In this document: positions 32,450 through 40,513 of the stretch, one piece after another
Layout: every line of letters begins with the position of its first letter
How positions within the stretch are numbered: position 1 is the first letter of the stretch
Program-made: the position numbers and the translations under genes
Source of the DNA: Bacteroidales bacterium UBA1745
GTDB lineage: Bacteria > Bacteroidota > Bacteroidia > Bacteroidales > UBA932
Reading direction: 5' to 3'
Length of the DNA stretch: 61,352 bases
Assembly (NCBI GenBank): GCA_002314885.1
Contig: DCHT01000038.1
Span: 1 to 61,352, forward strand
The notes under the pieces: generated by a model
What the model was told of the DNA's origin: nothing
Seen by the model: only the letters and a program-made list of their open reading frames with translations
Databases searched by the model: none

Positions 32450-32484
32450 TTTGTTTCTAATCTCGTTGCGAAGTGCTAACTTTG
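32450..32484 (+). promoter_or_regulatory. Probable promoter of the purT-pyr-purC operon
   Basis: TTTG at 32450-32453 and TAACTTTG at 32477-32484 are separated by 23 bases, a little more than usual. The -7 box is identical to the one of the divergent purE promoter, and the two are about 125 bp apart. The expected leader before the ATG at 32513 is about 22 bases. Confidence 0.45.
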
Positions 32485-32512
32485 CGGGCGGTAAAATAAA
32501 CCATTCGAACTT

Positions 32513-33697
32513 ATGACTGAAATCGGAACCCCGCTTTCAACCGTTGCCAAGAGGGCTCTCCTCTGCGGCTCTGGTGAACTTGGAAAGGAAGTCGCTATTG
32601 AACTTCAGCGATATGGGGTCGAAGTCATTGCCTGTGACAGATATGAAAATGCGCCTGCAATGCAGGTTGCTCACCGTTCCCACGTGTTCTCAATGCTGGA
32701 CGGTGAGGCTCTCCGCGCCGTCATCGAGCAGGAGAAGCCCGATCATATCATCCCTGAAGTCGAGGCAATTGCGACTCCGACTCTCGTGCAACTCGAGAAG
32801 GAAGGTTATCACGTCACTCCGACTGCCTCCGCAGCCCTGCTGACGATGAACCGTGAGGGCATCAGGCGCCTTGCAGCCGAAACTCTCGGCCTCCCGACCA
32901 GCAAATATGTGTTTGCTGACAATTACGAGGACTTCCGCAAGGGAGTCGAGACCGTAGGCATTCCTTGCGTCGTGAAGCCTGTGATGAGTTCCTCAGGACA
33001 CGGCCAGAGCGTCGTGAAGACTGAGGCAGACATCGAGAAGGCCTGGCACATTTCCCAGGAAGGCGGACGCGCCGGTGCAGGCCGCGTGATCGTGGAAGGC
33101 TTCGTGAACTTCGACTATGAGATAACCCTCCTGACCGTACGCCACAGCGCTGGCACCACGATGCTGCAGCCGGTGGGACACCATCAGGTGGACGGTGACT
33201 ACCGCGAGTCCTGGCAGCCTCAGGCGATGTCCCCTAAGGCCATCGAGAAGGCTCACGACATCGCGAAGAAGATCACGGATGCGCTCGGCGGCTATGGCAT
33301 CTTCGGAGTGGAGATGTTCATCAAGGGCGACGAGGTCATCTTCAGCGAAGTTTCCCCAAGACCTCACGACACCGGTATGGTGACTATGATTTCCCAGGAC
33401 CTCTCCGAGTTCGCGCTCCACGCAAGGGCTCTGCTCGGACTCCCGATACCTTCAGTCAGGTTCTTCGGCCCGAGCGCCAGCAAGGCGATAGTGGTGGAAG
33501 GCGACACCGACAAGGTGGTGTTCGGAAACCTCGACAAGGTGCTGGAGGAGGAAGGCGTCCAGATACGTCTCTTCGGAAAGCCTGAAGTCCACGGACATCG
33601 CAGGTTCGGAGTCATCCTCGCCACCGACGAAACAGTGGAAAAGGCTCTCGCAAAGGCGGAACGAGCCTACAATAAATTAGAAGTAAAGATATTATAG
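32513..33697 (+). CDS. purT: Formate-dependent GAR transformylase
   Basis: Makes FGAR from GAR, formate and ATP, replacing the folate-dependent PurN step; no purN is in the window. It has 394 residues, standard for this ATP-grasp enzyme. Motifs: RALLCGSGELGKEVAIEL at the front, then IIPEVEAIATPTLVQLE, CVVKPVMSSSGHGQSVV and GRVIVEGFVNFDYEITLLTVR. FGVEMFIKGDEVIFSEVSPRPHDTGMVT carries the metal-binding Glu and Arg, and GHRRFGVILA ends the domain. It is the first gene of the plus-strand operon and lies only 4 bp from pyrC, so this purine step is cotranscribed with pyrimidine genes. Confidence 0.96.
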   Translation: MTEIGTPLSTVAKRALLCGSGELGKEVAIELQRYGVEVIACDRYENAPAMQVAHRSHVFSMLDGEALRAVIEQEKPDHIIPEVEAIATPTLVQLEKEGYHVTPTASAALLTMNREGIRRLAAETLGLPTSKYVFADNYEDFRKGVETVGIPCVVKPVMSSSGHGQSVVKTEADIEKAWHISQEGGRAGAGRVIVEGFVNFDYEITLLTVRHSAGTTMLQPVGHHQVDGDYRESWQPQAMSPKAIEKAHDIAKKITDALGGYGIFGVEMFIKGDEVIFSEVSPRPHDTGMVTMISQDLSEFALHARALLGLPIPSVRFFGPSASKAIVVEGDTDKVVFGNLDKVLEEEGVQIRLFGKPEVHGHRRFGVILATDETVEKALAKAERAYNKLEVKIL

Positions 33698-33701
33698 GAA
33701 T

Positions 33702-34958
33702 ATGGCTATGTCAGGAAACAGGATTCTTCTCAAAGGTGGGCGTCTTTTTGCCCAGGGCAAATTCATTGACTCAGATATTCTGTTTTCCGACGGCATTATT
33801 TCCCGTATTGCCCAGGACATCGTTCCGGAAGGCGATATGAAAGTTGTGGACATCACCGGTCGCGTAGTCAGCTATGGCCTGGTCGATGTCCACGTCCATT
33901 TCAGGGAGCCTGGCTTCAGCGCCAAGGAAACCATTGCCACAGGTTCGGCTGCCGCTGCCCGCGGAGGATACACCCTCGTGTGCCCTATGCCTAACCTCAA
34001 ACCGGCTCCTGACAGCCTCGAGACCCTCGGCGTGCAGCTGGACCTCATAAAGGCTCAGGCCACGGTGGACGTGCTGCCTTTCGCCACCATCACTCAGAGG
34101 CGTGCCGGCGGTGCAGTCGTGGATATGGCTGCCCTCAAGCCATACGTGGCCGGTTTCTCGGATGACGGCAGCGGAGTGCAGACTGCCGAGGTTATGCGTG
34201 AGGCTATGAAGCTTGCAAAGGCCAACGACTGCATCATATCCGCACATTGCGAGGATATGGACGAACCACCTTTCAGCGCATCCAGCGAATACAGGCAGGT
34301 TGAGCGCGACGCCATTATGGCTGCGGAAATCGGCTGCCGCTACCACGTATGCCACGTGTCCACCAAGGAGAGCGTGGAGGCCATACGCAAGGCAAAGGCC
34401 GCCGGAGCGAGCGTGACCTGCGAGACCGGTCCTCACTACCTTACTCTGATTCAGGCCGACCGTGTCGACCTCAACGACCCTGCAGCCACCCTTGCCGACG
34501 GCGGCCGCTTCAGGATGAATCCGCCTCTTCGCGAGGCAGACGACCGCGAAGCCCTCATTGCCGGCATTCAGGACGGCACCGTGGAAGTCCTTGCGACTGA
34601 CCACGCCCCTCATACGGCTGATGAGAAGAGCCGCGGATATGACAACAGTCTGATGGGAATCGTGGGCCTCGAGACCGCTTTCCCTGTGATGTATACCAAA
34701 CTCGTGAAGACAGGCAGGATCAGCCTTGAGAAGCTTTTCGAGCTGATGTGCGACAATCCTCGCCGCATCTTCGGCTTCGGCGGCGCCCTTGCGGAAGGCC
34801 AGAAGGCCGACGTGGCTGTGTTCGACTTGGACAGCGAATTCACGATAGACAGCAGCAAGTTCGCCTCTATGGGCCACAGCACTCCATTCGACGGATGGCA
34901 GGTCCAGGGCCATTGCGTAATGACAATAAAGGACGGCAAGGTCGTCTACTCCGAATAG
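33702..34958 (+). CDS. pyrC: Dihydroorotase
   Basis: Cyclises N-carbamoyl-aspartate to dihydroorotate. The 418-residue length and motifs mark the amidohydrolase-fold class I type: GLVDVHVHFREPGFSAKETI (two metal-binding histidines), then ISAHCEDMDEPPF and YHVCHVSTKESVE. Later come CETGPHYLTL and ATDHAPHTADEK with the catalytic Asp. Many class I enzymes carry a carboxylated lysine; I did not identify one with certainty. A second ATG two codons in (33708) could also serve as start. It follows purT by 4 bp and is followed by pyrK after 1 bp. Confidence 0.94.
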   Translation: MAMSGNRILLKGGRLFAQGKFIDSDILFSDGIISRIAQDIVPEGDMKVVDITGRVVSYGLVDVHVHFREPGFSAKETIATGSAAAARGGYTLVCPMPNLKPAPDSLETLGVQLDLIKAQATVDVLPFATITQRRAGGAVVDMAALKPYVAGFSDDGSGVQTAEVMREAMKLAKANDCIISAHCEDMDEPPFSASSEYRQVERDAIMAAEIGCRYHVCHVSTKESVEAIRKAKAAGASVTCETGPHYLTLIQADRVDLNDPAATLADGGRFRMNPPLREADDREALIAGIQDGTVEVLATDHAPHTADEKSRGYDNSLMGIVGLETAFPVMYTKLVKTGRISLEKLFELMCDNPRRIFGFGGALAEGQKADVAVFDLDSEFTIDSSKFASMGHSTPFDGWQVQGHCVMTIKDGKVVYSE

Positions 34959-34959
34959 T

Positions 34960-35688
34960 ATGAAGAAGCAGACACTGAAGATAGAATCCAACCGTATGGT
35001 GGTGGACAAGGTCTGGGAGATGAAGCTCTCAGGCTGCGACGATGTCCAGAAGCCCGGTCAGTTCGTGAACATAGCCCTCGAGGGCAAATTCCTCCGCAGG
35101 CCTATTTCGGTCAACGACTGGAAGGACGGCGTACTCACTCTTTTATATAAGGTAGTAGGCCGTGGCACCGCTCAGATGGCCGAGATGAAGGCAGGGGAGT
35201 GCCTCGACGTGCTCACCGGCCTTGGCAACGGCTTCGATCTCAGCGTGAACTGCGCAAAGCCCGTTCTCATCGGCGGCGGCATCGGAGTCGCCCCTCTCTA
35301 TCTGCTTGCGAAGGAACTCCTCGCAAAGGGAGTGAAGCCTTCAGTGATACTCGGCTTCAACACTGCCTCTGAAGTGATACTCAAAGACGAGTTCGAGGCT
35401 CTCGGTCTTCAGACTCTCGTTACGACTGTGGACGGAAGCTGCGGAATCAAAGGCTTCGTGACCAATGCTCTGCCGGAGCTCGAATATGACTACTTCTACA
35501 CCTGCGGTCCTATGCCTATGCTCCGCGCGCTCGCTCCTGCGGTTACGTCCAAGGGCCAGCTGAGCCTCGAGGAGAGAATGGGTTGCGGCACAGGAATCTG
35601 TATGGGATGCACCTGCAAGACCCTCCTCGGAGCGAAACGCGTATGCAAGGACGGCCCTGTATTCACTCTTGACGAAATCGCCTTATGA
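34960..35688 (+). CDS. pyrK: Dihydroorotate dehydrogenase B, electron-transfer subunit
   Basis: Passes electrons from dihydroorotate oxidation to NAD through FAD and a 2Fe-2S cluster, as partner of the following PyrD. It has 242 residues. The FAD region shows GQFVNIAL and FLRRPISVNDW, and the NAD-binding region VLIGGGIGVAPLYLLAKEL. The cluster motif near the end has Cys209, Cys214, Cys217 and Cys229 in the C-x4-C-x2-C-x11-C pattern (GCGTGICMGCTC). This identifies the DHOD as the NAD-linked class 1B, suitable for anaerobes and independent of quinones. The stop overlaps the pyrD start (ATGA). Confidence 0.95.
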   Translation: MKKQTLKIESNRMVVDKVWEMKLSGCDDVQKPGQFVNIALEGKFLRRPISVNDWKDGVLTLLYKVVGRGTAQMAEMKAGECLDVLTGLGNGFDLSVNCAKPVLIGGGIGVAPLYLLAKELLAKGVKPSVILGFNTASEVILKDEFEALGLQTLVTTVDGSCGIKGFVTNALPELEYDYFYTCGPMPMLRALAPAVTSKGQLSLEERMGCGTGICMGCTCKTLLGAKRVCKDGPVFTLDEIAL

Positions 35689-36596
35689 AGAATCTCGAAG
35701 TAAATCTCTGCGGCGTTAAGCTTGACAATCCTGTCGTTCCTGCGAGCGGCACCTTCGGTTTCGGCCTTGAGATGGCCGATGTATATGATATCAATGTCCT
35801 GGGCGCGATTTCCATCAAGGGCACTACCCGCGACCCTCGTTTCGGCAACCCTACTCCTCGCATCGCTGAGTGTGAAGCCGGTATGATCAATTCAGTCGGC
35901 CTCCAGAATCCTGGTGTCGATGCCGTGATCGCAGAGGAAATCCCGGAACTCCGGAAGGTATATCGCAAACCGATTATCGCCAATGTGAGCGGTTTCGGAA
36001 TTGACGAATATGTGGAATGCTGCTCCAAGATGGACAAGGTAGACGACGTGGACATCATCGAGGTCAACGTGTCCTGCCCTAATGTCCACAACGGAGGTAT
36101 GGCTTTCGGCACTTCCTGCGAGGCTGCGGCCGAGGTGACCAGGGAAGTGAAGGCCGTCACCCACAAGCCGGTATTCGTGAAACTCAGTCCGAACGTGACC
36201 GACATCGTATCCATCGCACGTGCAGTGGAGGATGCCGGCGCGGATGGAATCACGTTGATAAATACTCTCCTCGGAATGAGGATAGACACTGCCAGGCGCC
36301 GTCCGGTGATCGCCAACAAGATGGGTGGATTCAGCGGCAGGGCAGTGTTCCCTGTAGCCCTCAGGATGGTCTATCAGGTGGCCAACGCCTGCCAGGTCCC
36401 TGTGATGGGCTGCGGCGGAGTTGCCACTGCTTCCGATGTCATTGAAATGATGATGGCGGGCGCAACTGCAGTACAGGTGGGTGCGGAGAACCTTCGCAAC
36501 CCGTTCGCCTGCAAGGAGATCATCGAGGCCCTGCCTGCGGAGATGGAAAGGCTCGGCATAGACAGCCTCTCCGATATAATTGGAATAGTAAAATAA
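35685..36596 (+). CDS. pyrD: Dihydroorotate dehydrogenase B, catalytic subunit
   Basis: FMN enzyme that oxidises dihydroorotate to orotate, 303 residues. Family motifs: VNLCGVKLDNPVVPASGTFG, then AISIKGTTRDPRFGNPTPRI, VSCPNVHNGGMAFGTS with the active-site Cys of class 1B placed in the VSCPN loop region, and FVKLSPNVTDIV. Toward the end are GGFSGRAVFPVALRMVYQV and MGCGGVATASDVIEMMMAGATAVQVG with the FMN phosphate site. It overlaps pyrK by 4 bp, so the two subunits are translationally coupled. Next gene is pyrF, 9 bp on. Confidence 0.96.
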   Translation: MKNLEVNLCGVKLDNPVVPASGTFGFGLEMADVYDINVLGAISIKGTTRDPRFGNPTPRIAECEAGMINSVGLQNPGVDAVIAEEIPELRKVYRKPIIANVSGFGIDEYVECCSKMDKVDDVDIIEVNVSCPNVHNGGMAFGTSCEAAAEVTREVKAVTHKPVFVKLSPNVTDIVSIARAVEDAGADGITLINTLLGMRIDTARRRPVIANKMGGFSGRAVFPVALRMVYQVANACQVPVMGCGGVATASDVIEMMMAGATAVQVGAENLRNPFACKEIIEALPAEMERLGIDSLSDIIGIVK

Positions 36597-36605
36597 TATA
36601 TAGAT

Positions 36606-37307
36606 ATGGCAAAAGACGTCATCATAGCCTGCGATTTCAGCAGTGCAGCGGCAACCCTCGAGTTCCTGGACAAGTTCCAGGGCCGCAAGCCTTTCGTGAA
36701 GATTGGTATGGAACTCTACTATGCAGCCGGGCCCGATATCGTGCGTGAGATCAAGAAGCGCGGTCATCAGATATTCCTCGACCTCAAGCTCCACGACATT
36801 CCTAACACCGTACGCAAGGCTATGTCCGTGCTCCGCGAACTCGACGTGGATATGACCAACGTGCACGCAGCCGGTACCATCGATATGATGAAGGCTGCCC
36901 TCGAAGGCCTCACCAGGCCTGACGGCACCCGTCCTCTGCTCATCGCCGTAACCCAGCTGACTTCCACCAGCCAGGAGCGTATGCAGAACGAACTCCTCAT
37001 CAACGCCACCATCCAGGATACCATTTCCCAATATGCTGCAAATGCCGCTGCTGCCGGACTCGACGGTGTGGTCTGCTCTCCGCTGGAGGCAGCCCTCGTG
37101 AAGGAGCGCTGCGGTGCTGAGTTTATGGCCGTGACCCCTGGCATACGCTTCGCAGACGCCGCTGCGGACGACCAGGTGCGTATCACCACCCCTGCAAAGG
37201 CCCGCGAAATCGGTTCCGACTACATCGTGGTCGGCCGCCCTATCACTGCAGCCGCAGACCCTGTGGCCGCATACGAAAGATGTGTAAGAGAATTTTTAGC
37301 AGAATAA
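36606..37307 (+). CDS. pyrF: Orotidine 5'-phosphate decarboxylase
   Basis: Last step of UMP synthesis: decarboxylation of OMP. It has 233 residues in a short TIM barrel. The catalytic Lys/Asp array is seen in IFLDLKLHDIPNTVRKA, the hallmark D-x-K-x-x-D-I motif. Substrate-phosphate contacts are in VTPGIRFADAAADDQVRITTP and SDYIVVGRPITAA. The length and loops match the class typified by the E. coli and B. subtilis enzymes and not the longer group III OMP decarboxylase common in some Bacteroidetes. It lies between pyrD and pyrE with gaps of 9 and 4 bp. Confidence 0.96.
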   Translation: MAKDVIIACDFSSAAATLEFLDKFQGRKPFVKIGMELYYAAGPDIVREIKKRGHQIFLDLKLHDIPNTVRKAMSVLRELDVDMTNVHAAGTIDMMKAALEGLTRPDGTRPLLIAVTQLTSTSQERMQNELLINATIQDTISQYAANAAAAGLDGVVCSPLEAALVKERCGAEFMAVTPGIRFADAAADDQVRITTPAKAREIGSDYIVVGRPITAAADPVAAYERCVREFLAE

Positions 37308-37311
37308 ATAT

Positions 37312-37953
37312 ATGACCAGACACGACAAGCGCGAAATCGCTTCCAACCTCCTCTCCATCGGAGCAGTTTTCCTTCGTCCCGAGCAGCCTTTCACCTGGGC
37401 CAGCGGCATCAAGAGTCCTATCTATTGCGACAACAGGCTCACCCTTTCAGCCCCTGCAGTCAGAGACGTGATCGAGGAGTCCCTCGCCGCTGTAGTCAAG
37501 GAGGAATATCCTGAGGCTCAGATGCTTATGGGTACCAGCACCGCCGGCATCGCACACGCTGCGATCACCGCTACGCTGCTCAATATGCCTATGGGCTATG
37601 TCCGCGGCAGCGCCAAGGACCACGGCCGTACCAACCGCATCGAGGGCAAGATGGAACCTGGCACCAAAGTAGTCGTAATCGAGGACCTCATCTCCACCGG
37701 CGGCAGCTGCATCGAGGTGGTTGACGCCCTCCGCGAGGCTGGTGCGGAAGTGCTCGGAATCGTGAGCATCTTCACCTACGGTATGAAGAAGGGCATCGAG
37801 CGCATCGCCGCTGCCAACACCAGGAATACTTCACTTTCAGACCTCGACGCACTCGTTGCAGTGGCAGAGGAGCAGAAGTACATTGCAGAAGGTTGGGCCG
37901 AGCGCATCCTCGCATTCCGCGACAATCCTTCAGACGAAAGTTGGATAAAGTAA
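37312..37953 (+). CDS. pyrE: Orotate phosphoribosyltransferase
   Basis: Couples orotate to PRPP to give OMP, 213 residues. Motifs: FTWASGIKSPIYCDNR (substrate loop), LMGTSTAGIAHAA, YVRGSAKDHGRTNRIEG (catalytic flexible loop) and the PRPP-binding VVVIEDLISTGGSCIEVV. The usual Lys-x-x-x-K-x-H-G loop is present in modified form (RGSAKDHG). The order pyrF-pyrE-pyrB here puts the consecutive activities OMP decarboxylase and OPRTase side by side, although they are separate genes, unlike eukaryotic UMP synthase. The gap to pyrB is 12 bp. Confidence 0.95.
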   Translation: MTRHDKREIASNLLSIGAVFLRPEQPFTWASGIKSPIYCDNRLTLSAPAVRDVIEESLAAVVKEEYPEAQMLMGTSTAGIAHAAITATLLNMPMGYVRGSAKDHGRTNRIEGKMEPGTKVVVIEDLISTGGSCIEVVDALREAGAEVLGIVSIFTYGMKKGIERIAAANTRNTSLSDLDALVAVAEEQKYIAEGWAERILAFRDNPSDESWIK

Positions 37954-37965
37954 TCTGTACAGTAT

Positions 37966-39045
37966 ATGAAACATCTCATCGATCCATTTGACCTCAGCAA
38001 GAGCGAAATCGACGAAATCGTTGCTCTCGGCGAGGACATCGTCGCTCACCGCGACAGGTATGCAGGTGCCTGCAAAGGCAAGAAACTGGCAACTCTGTTC
38101 TATGAGCCTTCCACCCGTACCCGCCTGAGCTTCACGGCGGCTATGATGGAACTCGGCGGCAACGTAATCGGCTTCTCAGATGCCCGCAACACTTCCGTAT
38201 CCAAGGGTGAGACCATCGAGGACACTACCCGTGTGATCAGCTGTTTCGCTGACATCATCGCTATGCGCCATCCTATCGAGGGTGCGCCTCTGAATGCGAC
38301 CAGGGTTTCTACCATCCCTGTCATCAACGCAGGCGACGGCAGCCACGCCCATCCTACCCAGACTCTCACCGACCTCCTCACCATCAAGCGTGAACTCGGC
38401 CGTCTGGACAATTTCACCATCGGTTTCTGCGGTGACCTCAAGTTCGGCCGCACCGTGCATTCCCTCATCAAGGCTCTGTCCCGCTATCAGGGTGTGAAGG
38501 TCGTGCTCATCGCACCTGAGGAACTCCAGCTGCCTGGTTATATGAAGTATGAGGTCTGCGACCGCTACGGCATCGACTATCGCGAGGTGGACAATATGGA
38601 ATCCGTAATGCCTGAACTCGACGTGCTCTATATGACCCGCGTCCAGAAGGAGAGGTTCCTCGATGAGGCCGAATTCGAGAGAGTCAAGGACAGCTTCGTG
38701 CTCGATGCAGCCAAGATGGAACTCGCCAAGCAGTCTATGGTGGTGCTCCATCCGCTCCCACGCGTGAACGAGATCCTCAAGGAGGTCGACAGCGATCCGC
38801 GTGCCGCTTACTTCCGTCAGGTCGAGAACGGCAAGTTCGTCCGTATGGCATTGATAGTCAAGCTCCTCGAATGGGCAAAGCAGGATCCTTCCGTGCATTT
38901 CAACGGCCCTGCAGACGCTATTGTAGGCCAGTATGTATGTCCTAATCGCAAGTGTATTTCCAACGCTGAGAATGTGGACCATCTGTTCCGCCTCGACGAG
39001 AACGGCGAACTCCACTGCGTATATTGTGAAAGCAAAGTAAAATAA
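37966..39045 (+). CDS. pyrB: Aspartate carbamoyltransferase with fused PyrI-type zinc domain
   Basis: Carbamoyl-phosphate + aspartate to carbamoyl-aspartate. Residues 1-305 are a full catalytic chain: FYEPSTRTRLSF (carbamoyl-phosphate loop), ARNTSVSKGETIEDTTRV with the 80s loop, MRHPIEGAP, GDGSHAHPTQTLTDL, and HPLPRVNEI. A further segment of about 50 residues follows. It ends with Cys325-x4-Cys330-x20-Cys351-x2-Cys354 (CPNRKCISNAENVDHLF, then CVYCESK). This closely matches the zinc domain of the E. coli regulatory chain PyrI (CPN..C...CxYC). The nucleotide-binding allosteric domain of PyrI is absent and no separate pyrI adjoins. The zinc domain in PyrI contacts the catalytic chain, so it probably stabilises the oligomer; loss of CTP/ATP control is inferred. 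Confidence 0.95.
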   Translation: MKHLIDPFDLSKSEIDEIVALGEDIVAHRDRYAGACKGKKLATLFYEPSTRTRLSFTAAMMELGGNVIGFSDARNTSVSKGETIEDTTRVISCFADIIAMRHPIEGAPLNATRVSTIPVINAGDGSHAHPTQTLTDLLTIKRELGRLDNFTIGFCGDLKFGRTVHSLIKALSRYQGVKVVLIAPEELQLPGYMKYEVCDRYGIDYREVDNMESVMPELDVLYMTRVQKERFLDEAEFERVKDSFVLDAAKMELAKQSMVVLHPLPRVNEILKEVDSDPRAAYFRQVENGKFVRMALIVKLLEWAKQDPSVHFNGPADAIVGQYVCPNRKCISNAENVDHLFRLDENGELHCVYCESKVK

Positions 39046-39049
39046 AGAT

Positions 39050-39991
39050 ATGAAAGCAATCGTTTCTACCGACTTCCATTTCGAAGGTCAGAAATCAAAG
39101 TACGTGGGCAAGGTCCGCGACGTCTATGACATCAACGACAAGTACCTCGTGATGGTCGTATCCGACCGTATTTCAGCATTTGACGTCGTTCTCCCCGAGG
39201 GCATCCCTTACAAGGGTCAGGTGCTGAACCGCATTGCCGAGAAGTTCCTCGACGCCACTTCCGACATCCTTCCTAACTGGAAGGTGGCCTGCCCGGATCC
39301 AGCTGTGACCGTGGGCCTCAAGTGTCAGCCTTTCAAGGTTGAGATGGTCATCCGCGGCTACCTCTCAGGCCACGCCTGGAGAGAGTACAAGGCCGGCAAG
39401 CGCACCATCTGCGGCTGCGAGATGCCTGAGGGTATGGTCGAGAACCAGAAGTTCCCAGAGCCACTCATCACTCCTACCTCAAAGGCCGCTGAGGGCCACG
39501 ACGAGGACATCTCCCGCGAGGAGATCATCGCCAGCGGACTCGTTTCCGCGGAGGATTACGCAATGCTCGAGAAGTACACCCGCGCCATCTTCCAGCGTGG
39601 CACCGAGATCGCCGCAAAGCAGGGCCTCATCCTCGTGGACACCAAGTACGAGTTCGGCAAGATCGGCGACCAGATCTACCTTATGGACGAGGTTCACACC
39701 CCAGACTCCTCACGCTATTTCTATGCTGAGGGCTACGAAGAGCGCCTCGCCAAAGGTGAGCGCCAGAAGCAGCTCAGCAAGGAGTTCGTCCGCGAATGGC
39801 TGATGGCCGGCGGCTTTATGGGCCAGGAAGGCCAGAAGGTGCCTGAGATGACCCCGGAGGTCGTTGCCGGCATCACCGACCGCTACGTCGAGCTCTACGA
39901 GAAGATCGTCGGCGAGTCCTTCGACCGCGCCGAATACACTCCTGAGCAGATGGAGCGCAACGTCGCCGACTGCCTGGCGAAGTTGAAGTAG
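39050..39991 (+). CDS. purC: SAICAR synthetase
   Basis: ATP-dependent addition of aspartate to CAIR, 313 residues. It resembles the longer, yeast Ade1-like type more than the 237-residue E. coli enzyme. Motifs: KYVGKVRDVYDINDKYLVMVVSDRISAFD at the N-terminus, GLKCQPFKVEMVIRGYLSGHAWREY, TPTSKAAEGHDEDISREE and LILVDTKYEFGKIGDQIYLMDEVHTPDSSRYFY near the end of the ATP-grasp-like fold. It closes the plus-strand operon 4 bp after pyrB, so two purine genes (purT, purC) bracket the pyr genes. A 21-bp tandem repeat starts about nine bases after its stop. Confidence 0.96.
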   Translation: MKAIVSTDFHFEGQKSKYVGKVRDVYDINDKYLVMVVSDRISAFDVVLPEGIPYKGQVLNRIAEKFLDATSDILPNWKVACPDPAVTVGLKCQPFKVEMVIRGYLSGHAWREYKAGKRTICGCEMPEGMVENQKFPEPLITPTSKAAEGHDEDISREEIIASGLVSAEDYAMLEKYTRAIFQRGTEIAAKQGLILVDTKYEFGKIGDQIYLMDEVHTPDSSRYFYAEGYEERLAKGERQKQLSKEFVREWLMAGGFMGQEGQKVPEMTPEVVAGITDRYVELYEKIVGESFDRAEYTPEQMERNVADCLAKLK

Positions 39992-39999
39992 GGGCTCGA

Positions 40000-40083
40000 C
40001 ACTGCTTGGCAGCTCCTTGCCACGGCTTGGCAGCTCCTCGCCACTGCTTGGCAGCTCCTCGCCACTGCTTGGCAGCTCCTCGC
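40000..40083 (+). repeat. 21-bp tandem repeat, four units
   Basis: Units begin at 40000, 40021, 40042 and 40063 with the pattern CACTGCTTGGCAGCTCCTCGC. Units 3 and 4 are identical, and units 1 and 2 carry one or two changes. It starts just after purC and runs into the large inverted repeat at 40082. No protein is evident. Confidence 0.92.
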
Positions 40084-40224
40084 CACGGCGAACGGGCGGC
40101 TTCGCTGCGCTCATCCCCCCGACAATTAAAAAGTCCACTTTGAAGCAAGCTTCAGTGGACTTTTTTTCTTGTCGGTACCCGTTCACGAGGTCACGGGCGA
40201 CCACGGCCGCCCGTTCGCCGTGGC
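40082..40224. repeat. Nested inverted repeat downstream of purC
   Basis: Outer arms GCCACGGCGAACGGGCGG (40082-40099) and its exact complement (40207-40224) pair over 18 bp. A middle pair, CCGACAA/TTGTCGG, lies at 40119-40125 and 40169-40175. The core is the terminator hairpin at 40128-40165. The whole 143-bp block could fold into one long interrupted hairpin in RNA or extruded DNA. Confidence 0.9.
40128..40167. terminator. Bidirectional terminator after purC
   Basis: AAAAAGTCCAC then TGAAGC (40128-40146) pairs with GCTTCAGTGGAC and a T-run (40149-40167), with a two-base bulge. A-run before and T-run after make it symmetrical, able to stop the plus-strand pyr operon and transcription arriving from RAYT2. 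Confidence 0.88.
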
Positions 40225-40280
40225 TCGGATGTGCCTTTTTGCCTCCGTTCGGCGTTGTTTGGGCGCTCATCCTAGTCTGC

Positions 40281-40431
40281 CCGATTTCCGTGCACAAAAA
40301 CCGCTTGTTTTGTGCTTGAGATTTTGACTGACCGATTTTCGTGCACAAATACCGCCCGTTTTGTGCTTGAGATTTTGCCTGCCCGATTTTCGTGCACAAA
40401 TACCGCCCGTTTTGTGCTTGAGATTTTGCCT
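40281..40431 (+). repeat. 51-bp repeat array, left (three units)
   Basis: Units start at 40281, 40332 and 40383, spaced exactly 51 bases. Each holds the hairpin GTGCACAAAAACCGCTTG-TTTTGTGC (stem GCACAAAA/TTTTGTGC, weakened by one mismatch in units 2 and 3) followed by TTGAGATTTTG. The same unit occurs three times at 41601-41742 in the same orientation, so the arrays bracket RAYT2. Confidence 0.93.
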
Positions 40432-40513
40432 GAACTAGCTTGATCGTACCCTGAACTAGCTTGATCGTACCCTGAACTAGCTTGATCGTACCCTGAACCA
40501 GATTGATTATACC
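40430..40513 (+). repeat. Second 21-bp tandem repeat, four units
   Basis: The unit CTGAACTAGCTTGATCGTAC plus C begins at 40430, 40451, 40472 and 40493. The first three are identical and the fourth is degenerate. The last seven bases overlap the end of RAYT2. The period equals that of the repeat at 40000-40083, but the sequence is unrelated. Confidence 0.92.

Noticed and set aside
32337..32512. Purine riboswitch in the purE-purT gap
   Set aside because: The purE promoter leaves no leader. The purT leader is too short, and no three-way-junction consensus was visible.
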